From contig JAEXRW010000009.1 of assembly GCA_023454175.1 (NCBI GenBank), positions 79,934 to 143,933 of the forward strand: a DNA stretch of 64,000 bases. The letters are read 5' to 3'. A program made the translations under genes and the position numbers. The notes under the pieces are model-generated. The model worked only from the letters and a program-made list of their open reading frames with translations. It was not told where the DNA came from and did no database searches. Every line of letters starts with the position of its first letter. Within the stretch, counting starts at the first letter, position 1. This stretch comes from Bacillota bacterium. Its GTDB lineage: Bacteria > Bacillota > Clostridia > Christensenellales > JAEXRW01. Below are positions 50,599-59,790 of the stretch, piece after piece.

Positions 50599-52665
50599 TT
50601 ATCCTTCGCTGGGGCAGGGATCCGAGGGACAGGGGTCATCCGAGCAAGACGGAGGAGGATCATCAGCGGGAATGGTGACGCGAACGTCATTTGCTGCGAT
50701 CTTACCATTCTCAAAAACATAGGTTACACTGATATAGTATGACTCACCTGCTTCCAATCCTACAGAACATGCATTATATGAATCTGAACCTGTCCCTATA
50801 GAATGGGGATCGTTGATATAATTTGAAGGATATACAGGATTAGGACTTTTTGAAGCAACTACTTTATAATACTTGAACCCGGTGTATACTTTCCCACCAT
50901 ATGAAACGTTGTATGAGTTGATTTTCGTCCAGGAGACATGCAAGACACCTTCAGAATTGACCGAGGCAGACATATGGGGGCTCGTAAATACGGCGGGCGT
51001 ATCCGTAGGCTCGCAGGTAGGTTCGCAGGTAGGATCCACTGCGGCCGGCATTTTCGCGCTGGATGCATTGGCATAGATCTTGCCATTGGAGAAGACGTAG
51101 GTCACGCTGAAATAATAGCTCGTCCCGGCCCGGAACTCGCCGACGTCCCCGCCATTGTACCCGTCGCCCGGATGCAGCGTTTTGGAGCTCGTGCTCCTGC
51201 TAGTTATGGCGTCGGCATACCCGTTGTCCGGATATCTCGGGCTGCTGTCCGACTTGCTGGCCACCACCTTGTAATACTGGAAGTCGGTATAGGTCTCCCC
51301 GCCGTACGTTACGCTGTCCTCCGGCAGTTTGGTCCAGGAAACTCTTACGCCGCCATCCACCTGCGCGGCGCTCATGTGGGGGGAGAAGCCTTCCGGTGAG
51401 GGTTTGGTCGTGGACGTGGGTTTGGGCGTGGATGTGGGGTCGCTGGGTTTGGGCCACGTCACGGAGTCCGTATCGCCATAGACATAGTGGTCGCTATACA
51501 CATAGGTCACGCTGAAATAGTATTTCTGCCCCGGCACGAAATGCCCGCCGATATCCCCGCCCTCATACGAAGTGCTCGTGGAAAGGGTACAGCTCGTGGT
51601 CTTGATCTCGGAGATGGCCTTTGCGTAGCCGTCCGCCGGATACTTGGGGCTGCTGTTTGTCTTGCTGGCCACCACCTTGTAATACTGGAAGCCGTCGCTC
51701 GGGGAAGCCTTGTCCCACGAGACCTTTACGCCCGAACCCGAGACGCTGGCCTTCACATTGCGGTCGGATGGGGGTTTGGGCGTATCATCATGCGGGGCCG
51801 GGGTATCCTTTTCCTTTTCGGAAGGAGCAGGCGTATCGCTCTTTGAAGGCGAAGCTGATTCTTCGTCCGAAGGCTCGGGTGAAGGATTCAGGTCTTCGGG
51901 GTCCTCGCAGTTCAGTTTCATGATCAGGTCGCGGACATTGCCGTTTTTGATATCATCCACAGTCAGGTCGATGCTGTTTTTCATTGCGAATTCCCGGAGC
52001 AGCTCCCGGCCGATGGAAAGCCCGTTCTGGTCGGCATGCTCCTTTGTTTTGGGGTCTTCGATGTACAGGGCAAAGACATTGCTCCCCTGGTTGTTGATCT
52101 GCTGGAGGATGCCCTGCAGCCGCACCTTGTAGCGGGACACATCGCTCATGACCGCCGTGTTTTTGCCGTTCACCGTACCGGCCACCATCACCATGCCCGA
52201 AGCGGGGTCCAGATAGCCCTGCTCGACGGAAGCCTGTATGAGCCTGGCCACGGCTTCATTCACGGTGAGGCCCTTCAGGCCCATGCCGGCGGTGAGCTTT
52301 CTGGCATCGTCGTTGAGCGTATCCACACCCAGGATCTTGCCGTCTGCATCCACCTGGAATTCCACGCTTGGGTTGATATCCACCGCGACGAATGCCACGG
52401 CATTATCCAGCGGAGAAGGTACAAGGCCCGCGAAAACGCCGGTGGCGAACAAAAGCACCACGATGGCGGCCGCGGCGGCCAGCGCTGCGATTGGCAGGGA
52501 CAAAAGCAGCGCCTTCCGGCCGACGAAGACGTCGGCCTGCCGGAAGGATACCTGCTGGCCGACAAACATGTTTTCACGGGCCTTGATATACACCATTCCG
52601 CAGTCCAGCGTGAATACGAGCGCTTTACCGCTTTTCAGCTTCATGATCGTGCCTAGATACATCAT
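50599..52665 (-). CDS. rsgI: RsgI-like anti-sigma factor with triple-repeat ectodomain
   Basis: A 688-residue membrane protein controlling SigI. The cytosolic RsgI_N domain is at 1-50 (MKLKSGKALVFTLDCGMV), one membrane helix at 53-78, then the conserved extracytoplasmic core VAVDINPSVEFQVDADGKILGV to about residue 250. A Ser/Pro/Glu linker (256-302) leads to three repeats of 100-115 residues (303-405, 428-541, 562-667), each with F-(Q/K)-YYKVVASK, a P-x-YP motif and (Y/F)(F/I)SVTYV. They look like fibronectin-III-type sensor modules; clostridial RsgI proteins carry carbohydrate-binding modules there. Its ATG overlaps the sigI stop. Confidence 0.9.
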   Translation of the reverse strand: MMYLGTIMKLKSGKALVFTLDCGMVYIKARENMFVGQQVSFRQADVFVGRKALLLSLPIAALAAAAAIVVLLFATGVFAGLVPSPLDNAVAFVAVDINPSVEFQVDADGKILGVDTLNDDARKLTAGMGLKGLTVNEAVARLIQASVEQGYLDPASGMVMVAGTVNGKNTAVMSDVSRYKVRLQGILQQINNQGSNVFALYIEDPKTKEHADQNGLSIGRELLREFAMKNSIDLTVDDIKNGNVRDLIMKLNCEDPEDLNPSPEPSDEESASPSKSDTPAPSEKEKDTPAPHDDTPKPPSDRNVKASVSGSGVKVSWDKASPSDGFQYYKVVASKTNSSPKYPADGYAKAISEIKTTSCTLSTSTSYEGGDIGGHFVPGQKYYFSVTYVYSDHYVYGDTDSVTWPKPSDPTSTPKPTSTTKPSPEGFSPHMSAAQVDGGVRVSWTKLPEDSVTYGGETYTDFQYYKVVASKSDSSPRYPDNGYADAITSRSTSSKTLHPGDGYNGGDVGEFRAGTSYYFSVTYVFSNGKIYANASSAKMPAAVDPTCEPTCEPTDTPAVFTSPHMSASVNSEGVLHVSWTKINSYNVSYGGKVYTGFKYYKVVASKSPNPVYPSNYINDPHSIGTGSDSYNACSVGLEAGESYYISVTYVFENGKIAANDVRVTIPADDPPPSCSDDPCPSDPCPSEG

Positions 52666-53390
52666 CGTGCCTGAGCCCCCTCTTCAACAAAACGTACATA
52701 GCCCTTGATAGTCTCCATCCCGCTGGTGAGGACGAGGCACAGGGCGATAATAAACTTCCGGTTACGCTCCACCGTCTTGCGGCTGAGGTTGATCTCGCGC
52801 AGGAGATCGTTGATGGGGAGCATCCCCGTTTCCTCCAGGCGCAGCATGAGGTCGGGCGATGTGGCGATGCGCCGGGCCAGGGAGATGCACATGAGCTTGG
52901 AGTCCAGGTGGCGTGGCGCGAGCTTGACCAGGTCCTCCAGGGTGATGCCGTATTTCAGCAGGTTGTCGGAAAATTCCCGGATCTCGTCCTTGATCTCGGT
53001 ATTTTCCTCCATCAGGTCCGCATGCTCCATCTGCATCCTCTCCATCAGCGATTCGTTGCCTTTGGCTTCGAAGTAGGTGAAGGGGTACTCCCGCCTCCGG
53101 TAGTTTTTGCGCAAGTGGTCGATGAGCCGCCTGTTGATCACCAGGTCGCAAAAAGTGAGAAAACTCTTGTGCCGGGTGCTGTCATACTTGTCTATTGCTT
53201 CATTGAAGGCCGAAAGCGCCACGGAGAATTCGTCCCGTCCCTCGGCGGCGGCGCTGGTGATGCGTTTGGCTGAAGCCAGGATAAAGGGCTTGTATTGTTT
53301 AATGAGGACGGAGCGCAGCTCCTCCTGCCCTTTCTGGATGCGGTCAACATACACTTCGGGCCGGGACGCGACTACGTCACGGCGTTCCAT
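52662..53390 (-). CDS. sigI: RNA polymerase sigma factor SigI
   Basis: A 242-residue alternative sigma factor. SVLIKQYKPFILASAKRITSAA and FLTFCDLVINRRLIDHLRKN form the sigma-2 region, FAKGNESLMER-like and DLVKLAPRHLDSK follow, and LLREINLSRKTVERNRKFIIALCLVLTSG is the SigI C-terminal DNA-binding region. SigI is held at the membrane by RsgI and freed by signalled cleavage. ATG 53390 has GAGG eight bases upstream; in-frame TTG codons at 53408 and 53429 are possible. It overlaps rsgI by 4 bp. Confidence 0.95.
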   Translation of the reverse strand: MERRDVVASRPEVYVDRIQKGQEELRSVLIKQYKPFILASAKRITSAAAEGRDEFSVALSAFNEAIDKYDSTRHKSFLTFCDLVINRRLIDHLRKNYRRREYPFTYFEAKGNESLMERMQMEHADLMEENTEIKDEIREFSDNLLKYGITLEDLVKLAPRHLDSKLMCISLARRIATSPDLMLRLEETGMLPINDLLREINLSRKTVERNRKFIIALCLVLTSGMETIKGYVRFVEEGAQAR

Positions 53391-53800
53391 CAGGATGACC
53401 TCGTGCAAACGGCTCCCCCCTTCTCTCAAAGCGAATAAACGCTTCCATGAATATTAATTCGATACAATGCGCGTAATTTTATAGGGTAACTGCACATAAT
53501 GATTATAATAAATGGCGAATTGAATAGCTTTAAGCAATATTTGGGATGATTCATGCGATATATATGCATAAAATCACAGCGACAGCCACAAAAAGGGTCA
53601 CAGTGTGGTCCTCTTATACTCTTTTAAGCAAACGTTTGTACATGGATGATGGTTCGCCCTCCTGACTGGATTGCGTCCGGCGTATCCATGGGAATATATA
53701 GTGTGTTTTAAAATATGGATAGATTATAATGTAATCATACTGGTTTGATGGCATACTCTACCGGCTTATTTTTACGAAGGAGAAATACCGCAGGGTATTT
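53391..53800. other. divergent intergenic region between sigI and the asn-synthase-like gene
   Basis: AT-rich, with TATAAT at 53725-53730 on the plus strand (poor -35) and ATTATA at 53502-53507 (a minus-strand -10). A SigI-type site is possible but not clear. AAGGAG at 53777-53782 has no well placed start. Confidence 0.4.
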
Positions 53801-55429
53801 GTGGTTGGCATGGATCGCTTTTCTGTTCGTTTTGCTTCAGCCCATTCTTTTGAATGCAACGGGATTAGTCGCTTCGAGGCGAAGGATCTCCTATTGTTCA
53901 TTTCCGGCAAGGTCTATGATTCAGGGATGAGAGAAATGGAGCCCAAGCGGTTCATGTTGCAGCTCGGCAGGTCGTTTGAAACGCTCGCCAGGGTCCACGG
54001 CACATTTTGCGGCGTGCTGGTCAGGAATAACAAGGCTTGGTTGTTTACCGACAGGATGAACACTTCGAAACTCTATTACTGCATCTATAATCGCTCATTG
54101 GCCGTATCGGACAGGATGGATACCATCGTAAATATGACGGGGATCAGGCCTGAAGCCGATATGTCCGCGTGGGCGGATATGCTGATGCAGTACAATATCC
54201 TCGGTACAAAATGCTTCTGCAAGGGCATCCATACAAACAGGGTCGGGGAGATCGTCGAGATCGACCTCCGGGATTTCACTTCCAGGCTTATCGGATACGA
54301 TCCCTTGTACGGAGATGAAAAGGAGAAGCGCCATACGGTAAAAAAGGCTGCAAAAAACCTGGTATGCCTCCTGGGTGATTCTTTGGAAGCCCTCTGCAGG
54401 AACACTCCGAAGGAGATCGTCTTACCGCTCAGCGGCGGTCTGGATTCCAGGATGCTCGCGGCCATCGCAAAAAAAAGAGGCGTGGCGTACAGGTCCGTCT
54501 GCTTTGAATCGGACCTGGGGCTGGACGAATACAAAATGGCAAAACAGGCGGCGGACTACCTGGGGATCGCCCTGGATTATTTTGAACTCCCGGACGACTA
54601 TTACGAGCGGTACCTGGACCCCGTTTTGGAGAGGATTGAGTTCAGTTCCCCTTACCATACGTGGATCTACCCATTCCTGGCCGATGCCGTAAGCAGCGGA
54701 AACTGTGGCAGCCAGGTATATGTTTACGGCGTGGGCGGAGACAACATTCTGCGGTTGAACCCGGCATTCAAAACAGGCAGGGACCAGACCGCAGCGCAGT
54801 TTGCAGAAGGACTTGAATATCGTGTGGTGCATTACGGTGAATTTATGCGTGAGGATTTCGAGGAGGAGATCACAAAAACCTTCCGAAGCGATCTGCAGCA
54901 GGAGATAGACCGGAGTTTTCATAAGCCGCGGTTTGCCATCGGTTATGAGTTCAATACGCGGCTGGCGAGGAACATTAACCTGTTCCTGTATATGCAAAGC
55001 TACCACTTGCACATGTTCAATCCTTTTTACTACACTCCGCTGGTTGATTATGTCATCTCGCTGCACGAGGATACGCTGTGCGGGGATTCGCTTTACGCAG
55101 AAATGTACAATATCGTTGATCCCGGATTGCTGGAGTTCCCCTGTACACGAAAGTATACGCCGGGCTACGGGCTGAGGATCAAAAAAATGAACAGCAATGT
55201 GTATGGGAAATTGAAGGAAGCGATCCTTGATCCGGGTTTCCTGGGCAGGGGCATTATCCATGAAGACAAAATGGAGAAGTATTTCGATTCCCTTGCAGAG
55301 AAGAATTCCGTGGCCCAGTTAAACAAGCTCGTGCCCATATACATGCTCGCCAAATGGCTGGACCAGCAAAAGAATGCGTATGGGGAACGGGCCGGCCTTT
55401 TGCAGACAGCCGGCAGGACGGGTAGCTGA
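53801..55429 (+). CDS. asparagine synthase-like protein lacking glutaminase Cys
   Basis: A 542-residue protein. The PP-loop ATPase motif SGGLDS (211-216) and the rest of the synthetase domain (YGVGGDNILRLNP, PLVDYVISL) are intact. The N-terminal 110 residues align with an Ntn glutaminase fold (LLFISGKVYD, GTFCGVLVRNN, LFTDR) but the expected Met-Cys-Gly start is missing, so it should use free ammonia or another amine. Such proteins act in asparagine synthesis, lasso-peptide cyclisation or cell-wall amidation. No RiPP genes adjoin. GTG at 53801 is a weak start. Confidence 0.82.
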   Translation: MVGMDRFSVRFASAHSFECNGISRFEAKDLLLFISGKVYDSGMREMEPKRFMLQLGRSFETLARVHGTFCGVLVRNNKAWLFTDRMNTSKLYYCIYNRSLAVSDRMDTIVNMTGIRPEADMSAWADMLMQYNILGTKCFCKGIHTNRVGEIVEIDLRDFTSRLIGYDPLYGDEKEKRHTVKKAAKNLVCLLGDSLEALCRNTPKEIVLPLSGGLDSRMLAAIAKKRGVAYRSVCFESDLGLDEYKMAKQAADYLGIALDYFELPDDYYERYLDPVLERIEFSSPYHTWIYPFLADAVSSGNCGSQVYVYGVGGDNILRLNPAFKTGRDQTAAQFAEGLEYRVVHYGEFMREDFEEEITKTFRSDLQQEIDRSFHKPRFAIGYEFNTRLARNINLFLYMQSYHLHMFNPFYYTPLVDYVISLHEDTLCGDSLYAEMYNIVDPGLLEFPCTRKYTPGYGLRIKKMNSNVYGKLKEAILDPGFLGRGIIHEDKMEKYFDSLAEKNSVAQLNKLVPIYMLAKWLDQQKNAYGERAGLLQTAGRTGS

Positions 55430-55542
55430 AACACGCTCTGATTCTTGTGCGAAAAGAAGCACGGTTCAGCCTTCTGATAGAAGTGGCTTGTACTTCCCTG
55501 CCGGATATAAACGGCTCATTGCGGCGGCAATGCAGCCGGGCA

Positions 55543-55989
55543 TCATTTCTCCATTTCCAGCAATTCTTCCACGATCCGGACCGCGTCGGCGACCAATCGC
55601 GGGCAAAGCGAATCATATAGTCCGTGCTCTTTGGCATACGCCGAGCCTTCGGGCGTACCGATGTCGCAGCCCAGCAGCGAACTGCAGCAGATGGAGCCGT
55701 GGAGCGCCTGGAACCGTTTCGTGAATTCCTGGGCCAGGGCATAGGTCTTTTCCCGCGCCGCGTTGTCTTCGGGCAGGTATTTGCCGTGCTTCAGGCCGAT
55801 GGCCATGAATGCGCCCGTGACCGCCCCGCAGGTGAGCCCCATGCGGCCCATACCGCCCCCGAATGCGCCTGCGACCTTCAGCGCCCGTTCCCTGTCCAGG
55901 CCCAGGTCTTCGCTGACGGCAGAAAAAACGGCCTGCGCACAATTGAATACGCTATGGAATACGGCGACTGCATTTTCCGGTCTTCCCAT
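55543..55989 (-). CDS. C_GCAxxG_C_C family redox protein
   Basis: A 148-residue protein of the C_GCAxxG_C_C family (NCAQAVFSAV, GAFGGGMGRMGLTCGAVTGAFMA, CCSSLLGCD). Conserved cysteines C17, C54 and the later CC/C set suggest disulfide exchange or a cluster. Seen in anaerobes, often beside redox genes. GGGGGTG precedes ATG 55989. Role unknown. Confidence 0.88.
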   Translation of the reverse strand: MGRPENAVAVFHSVFNCAQAVFSAVSEDLGLDRERALKVAGAFGGGMGRMGLTCGAVTGAFMAIGLKHGKYLPEDNAAREKTYALAQEFTKRFQALHGSICCSSLLGCDIGTPEGSAYAKEHGLYDSLCPRLVADAVRIVEELLEMEK

Positions 55990-56130
55990 GGAAAGCACCC
56001 CCAAACAAAAATAAACGATGCAACAATATAGGCATAGCTTGGAACCCAATATAGAGCAATCGGCAATGGCTGTCAACAGGTTTATATGGACAGGGTCGCG
56101 TGGAAAGGGGTCATGTCCTGTACAAAGCGG

Positions 56131-56550
56131 TCAGATGATGTCCTCGTCCTCCTCGATCTCCGCTTTTGCGGCGATGAGGCTCACTGCGTCCCCCACGGTG
56201 GCGATGAAAGCGCCCAGGACGTTCATCTGGATGGGCGTGAGGCCCTTGGTCAGAGCAGCGGCGAACTCCGCGGCCCAAAAGGGAAGACAGCGCGCGGGCA
56301 CCCGGCCCAGAAGGGGCAGGCGGCGGCGCGGGATGGTTTTTTGCGGGGTGGATTCATCCGTGAGATCTGCTTCGGCGGCTGTTTCCTGATCTTCCTCATC
56401 CGTTTTATCGTCCTCGGATCCGCTGCACCGAGGCTCACACGCTTCTTCAGTGCCGGTGGCAGATGACTCCGCTGAATCGTCTGCACCGTTTTCTTCCGTA
56501 TCTGAAAGAACGGGTTCTTCGGCGGGGTCCACATTGCCCTCCCAGGCCAT
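56131..56550 (-). CDS. acidic hypothetical protein
   Basis: A 139-residue protein. The first 70 residues are strongly acidic (Glu/Asp/Ser/Thr), then a basic patch (QKTIPRRRLPLLGRVPAR) and an amphipathic or membrane-like helix (MNVLGAFIATVGDAVSLIAA), ending in EIEEDEDII. GGGGAGG precedes ATG. Not recognised. The PTRRR-like arrangement could bind nucleic acid or membrane. Confidence 0.5.
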   Translation of the reverse strand: MAWEGNVDPAEEPVLSDTEENGADDSAESSATGTEEACEPRCSGSEDDKTDEEDQETAAEADLTDESTPQKTIPRRRLPLLGRVPARCLPFWAAEFAAALTKGLTPIQMNVLGAFIATVGDAVSLIAAKAEIEEDEDII

Positions 56551-56727
56551 TTGCAAACCGCCTCCCCATGCGCGTACGCCGGATAAATCAGACGGTCTAT
56601 TGTATGATGGCGGAAAGTGGTGTGTTCGCGGGGAAAACAGGGTGTAGTCATCAAAAAGGGCGGCTGTGATGCAGGGGGGCATGGGGACCCCTTATCAAAC
56701 GGGCATGACGCAATGATTCAAACCCGT

Positions 56728-57558
56728 TTACCACCTCATCCACCAATAACCCGGAGGTGTCGTATACCATTCTGGCATACGATCATAACGCAAAACGTAT
56801 TCCAGATGCGCCGGGTCTTTATGCACATCCATGGTGAGTTCCCCCATCACGACCGTGGTATCATCCTTCCATTCGACGGCGATGGACACCGCATGGGTAT
56901 CTGTATAACCTCCGCGATGGACGTGCTGCAGGGGAACCCTGTCCCAGAAGGCCAGTTCCCTGTCCCACCGTTCCAGGAAAAACGGATATTTATCATACAG
57001 GTCGGCCCTTCCCAGGCCGCCATCATAATACACTCCTTCATCCAGGACGTGCACCTTTACCACATGCCGGCCATCGGGCGATACCGCCTGCTTCACGAAG
57101 GTCCGCTCGGAATGGTAGGCATCACAGGACAGGAGGGCAGCGGGAATAAATGCAAGGAACAGAAATAAGCCCAGGCATATCGAAACGATCCTGCCTGCAC
57201 GCTTTTGCTGCCTCTCTTTGAAAGCCTTATGGATGGCGGGTATAATGGCGGCCATAATGGGCCAGTACGTTCTCACATCGATGAAATAAAGCATGACGGG
57301 GAGGGCGAAAAGCGTTATGAGGCCATATATCGTCACCTTTCGCGAAAGCATCCCGCCCAAATAGAAAAAGGCGAGGAGGTACAGGACGGCTGCAAACCCG
57401 ATCTCTACCCCGGTATCGGATATACGGAAGAAAAGCATGCTCAGGATAAAGGTAACCAGCACAAACCCCGGGAATATGAAGGTAAACGGGCGGGCGGCGG
57501 CGGCAAACATCCCCGCCAGCGGGTTACGGCGTTTCACAGGTTCGGCAGCCGTGGCCAT
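56728..57558 (-). CDS. membrane protein with C-terminal DUF5412-like domain (copy 1)
   Basis: A 276-residue protein with six membrane helices in residues 20-155, then an outside domain after CDAYHSERTFVKQAVSPDGRHVVKVHVL and EWKDDTTVVMGELTMDVHKDP. The 'SPDG+-x-V-K-V' and 'V-M-G-E-L-T-M-D-V' strands recall DUF5412-like domains. It is a tandem duplicate of the next gene. GGGAGGT precedes ATG 57558. Function unknown. Confidence 0.75.
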   Translation of the reverse strand: MATAAEPVKRRNPLAGMFAAAARPFTFIFPGFVLVTFILSMLFFRISDTGVEIGFAAVLYLLAFFYLGGMLSRKVTIYGLITLFALPVMLYFIDVRTYWPIMAAIIPAIHKAFKERQQKRAGRIVSICLGLFLFLAFIPAALLSCDAYHSERTFVKQAVSPDGRHVVKVHVLDEGVYYDGGLGRADLYDKYPFFLERWDRELAFWDRVPLQHVHRGGYTDTHAVSIAVEWKDDTTVVMGELTMDVHKDPAHLEYVLRYDRMPEWYTTPPGYWWMRW

Positions 57559-57671
57559 GGCGCACCTCCCGGTATCAATGTGGCAGCACAAATATAACAC
57601 GAACGGATGAAACAGGATAAGCCCTGTGCGCAAAAGGGCCTGTATCCGGCCCTGTCATCAACGCATGTGGA

Positions 57672-58433
57672 TCATTCATCCTTTTCGATAAACTCGGGGT
57701 CCTGATGCACATCCATGGTGAGCTCCCCCATGACGATGGTGGAGCCGTCCTTCCATTCCATGGGGATGCCTACGGCGTGGGTATCCACATACCCTGGCCG
57801 GTGGGTGGTATCCAGCGGTATCCATTTCCACGCTGCGAGGTCCCGTTCTTTGCGTTCCAGGAGAAGCGGGTATTTTTCGTACAGGGCGGCCTTCCCCCTG
57901 CCCCCCAGCGGGGAATCGATCAATACGCGGACCTCCACCATGTAACGGCCGTCAGGCGAATTGGACTGCTTCACCGATGCGTAGTTCGAATGGTAGGCGT
58001 CGCAGGAGAGGATGGCTGCGGGGATGAAAGCGAGGATCAGGAAGGCGCCCAGGCAGGAGGAAACGATCTTGCCCTCAAAATCCAGCTCACGGTCCTTAAA
58101 AGCCTTGTTGATGGCGAGGACAGCCGTGATCATGAGCGGCCAGTACGTTTTGATGCTGATAAAAAAGAACAGGACGGGCACGGCAGCGAGCGTTATCAGG
58201 CCGTAGAACGTCGTCTTCCGCGCAAACATCCCGCCGAAATAAAATACCGCGAGGACATACAGGCCGATGCCGAAACCGGCCTCCGCGCCGGGGTGGGATA
58301 TGCGGAATGAAAAGACGCTCATGACGAGCGTTGCAGATACCACGCCCGGGAATATGTACGAGAACGGGCGCGCTGTGGCGCGGAACATGACCGTGATCCA
58401 GTTAGGACGTTTACCCGGTGCTGCTTGGGCCAT
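57672..58433 (-). CDS. membrane protein with C-terminal DUF5412-like domain (copy 2)
   Basis: A 253-residue paralogue of the gene at 56728-57558: same six helices (RPFSYIFPGVVSATLVMSVF, RKTTFYGLITLAAVPVLFFF) and outer domain (SPDGRYMVEVRVL, EWKDGSTIVMGELTMDVHQDPE). Roughly half the residues are the same. GGAGG is five bases before ATG. The two may be cotranscribed, copy 2 first. Function unknown. Confidence 0.75.
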   Translation of the reverse strand: MAQAAPGKRPNWITVMFRATARPFSYIFPGVVSATLVMSVFSFRISHPGAEAGFGIGLYVLAVFYFGGMFARKTTFYGLITLAAVPVLFFFISIKTYWPLMITAVLAINKAFKDRELDFEGKIVSSCLGAFLILAFIPAAILSCDAYHSNYASVKQSNSPDGRYMVEVRVLIDSPLGGRGKAALYEKYPLLLERKERDLAAWKWIPLDTTHRPGYVDTHAVGIPMEWKDGSTIVMGELTMDVHQDPEFIEKDE

Positions 58434-58516
58434 GGCGGGCCTCCTGGAAAAGAGATGATAGTAAATGAAAACAGATACGAGGGAAAAGCAGGGATCCGCT
58501 GATACATACCCGGCGG

Positions 58517-58846
58517 CTATCCGCCGTATTTGATCACTTCCACGTTGGTGAGGATCATCAGCCCTTCCCGCACCATTTCTTTCGCGGCTTCCACCGCCCT
58601 GTCCATTTTCTCGGGCACATCCACCACTTCCACGATGACGGGCAGGTTAAAAGATATGTCGAGGAGGGACGTGCTGCTCAGCCTTTTTCCCTGGCCGAAG
58701 CCCTCGATGCCCCTCGTCACCGTCACGCCGGCCATGCCCAGCTCCTTGAACTTCAGTACCAGCGCATGGTACAGGTTGTGGCCCTTGTACCGGGATTCCT
58801 CGCTGATATAGATCTTCAGTATCTTGCATTCGCCCGAAAGCTCCAT
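58517..58846 (-). CDS. DUF190 domain-containing protein
   Basis: A 109-residue PII-like fold DUF190 protein: KILKIYISEESRYKGHNLYHALVLKFKELGMAGVTVTRGIEGFG, and LPVIVEVVDVPEKMDRAVEAAKEMV. DUF190 genes commonly sit with fluC, and this one is third in a riboswitch-led unit. It may regulate or fit onto the channel. GAGGGAAG precedes ATG 58846. Confidence 0.92.
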   Translation of the reverse strand: MELSGECKILKIYISEESRYKGHNLYHALVLKFKELGMAGVTVTRGIEGFGQGKRLSSTSLLDISFNLPVIVEVVDVPEKMDRAVEAAKEMVREGLMILTNVEVIKYGG

Positions 58847-58869
58847 GGCGCTTCCCTCTTCCATATGCT

Positions 58870-59229
58870 TTACCATATCAGGTTACCCATCAACGATCCT
58901 ATTATAAAACCAACCAATCCAATAAACAATGAACCGAGGATATAGAAGATGGCGCTCCTGGTCTCATTGCCCCTGAAAAGCTCCACGCCTTCGTACATGA
59001 AGGTGGAAAAGGTGGTGAAGGCGCCCAGGAACCCGTCCGCGGCCAGGATATACATATTCCCCGGGAGGCCTGCCGTCACCGCGAGCCCCAGCAGGAAGGC
59101 CCCGGAGATATTGATGATAAAAGTGCCCCAGGGGAATTCCCTTTTCATTTTCCGGGCGATGGCCCTGCCGATCACAAATCTCGCCAGGCTGCCCGCCGCC
59201 CCGCCCACGCCCACCAGCAGATACTCCAT
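58870..59229 (-). CDS. crcB: fluoride exporter FluC/CrcB, subunit
   Basis: A 119-residue four-helix fluoride channel half: GGAAGSLARFVIG, GTFIINISGAFLLG and DGFLGAFTTFSTFMYE carry the Asn, Phe and sodium-site residues. FluC forms an inverted dual-topology dimer; paired genes like this and its neighbour form a heterodimer. AGGTGAC directly before ATG. Confidence 0.93.
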   Translation of the reverse strand: MEYLLVGVGGAAGSLARFVIGRAIARKMKREFPWGTFIINISGAFLLGLAVTAGLPGNMYILAADGFLGAFTTFSTFMYEGVELFRGNETRSAIFYILGSLFIGLVGFIIGSLMGNLIW

Positions 59230-59258
59230 GTCACCTGTACCGCCTGTATTGTTTCAGT

Positions 59259-59681
59259 TTATACCGTTTCATTTTCCCTGCCCCTTTTCCGTTCCAGCAC
59301 CGCCTTGGCCGCATTCCTCGCCGCCAGCATCCCCAGCAAGGCAAAGCCCAGGCCGCATACCATGGATATGGCTATATACAGGATGGCCGTCCAGTACTGC
59401 CCCGGGTTGAAAAGCTGCACCGATTCTTTGCAAAAAGTCGAGAATGTCGTGTATGCGCCCAGGAAGCCGACTGATATCCCCAGCCGGATATGGGAGGGCA
59501 GCTCCCACGCCTCGAAAGCGATGGTCAGGATGAAAGTAAGCAGAAAACTGCCGCTCAGGTTGATCAGCAGCGTATTGAGCGGAAAGGAGCTATTCGAATC
59601 AATGATCTGGACGTGCTCCAGTACATACCGGCAGGCCGCCCCCGCCGCGCCGCCGATGGCTATGTAGAGATACTTTCGCAT
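59259..59681 (-). CDS. crcB: fluoride exporter FluC/CrcB, subunit
   Basis: A 140-residue partner FluC subunit: GGAAGAACRYVLE, NTLLINLSGSFLLTF, VGFLGAYTTFSTFCKE. It is first after the fluoride riboswitch. A charged tail (NAAKAVLERKRGRENE) extends past the fourth helix. AGGAATAT precedes ATG 59681. Exports fluoride passively down its electrochemical gradient. Confidence 0.94.
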   Translation of the reverse strand: MRKYLYIAIGGAAGAACRYVLEHVQIIDSNSSFPLNTLLINLSGSFLLTFILTIAFEAWELPSHIRLGISVGFLGAYTTFSTFCKESVQLFNPGQYWTAILYIAISMVCGLGFALLGMLAARNAAKAVLERKRGRENETV

Positions 59682-59702
59682 ATATTCCTGCACCCGCCCC
59701 AA

Positions 59703-59740
59703 TAAAAAAACCCCTGCAAGGGCATCACAGCCCTGTAGGA
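59703..59740 (-). terminator. riboswitch expression-platform terminator
   Basis: Stem CCCTGCAAGGGC-type paired with GCCCTGTAGG (one mismatch) followed by seven T. Its 5' arm overlaps the CTCCTAC end of the aptamer, so fluoride binding would prevent the hairpin: an on-switch. Confidence 0.88.
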
Positions 59741-59786
59741 GTCATCAGCTTTTTATCGCGTTTGAGGTGAACTCCATCACCTTTGC
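59735..59786 (-). promoter_or_regulatory. fluoride riboswitch (crcB motif)
   Basis: The minus-strand leader has GGTGATGGAGTTCACC, then TCAAACGC and GCTGATGACTCCTAC, the core consensus of the fluoride aptamer including its pseudoknot partners. Two fluC genes follow. Confidence 0.95.
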
Positions 59787-59790
59787 GTCG

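Noticed and set aside
53430..53520. SigI-dependent autoregulatory promoter
   Set aside because: ACCC and CGAA elements can be picked out upstream of sigI, but the spacing (22 bp) does not fit the known consensus.
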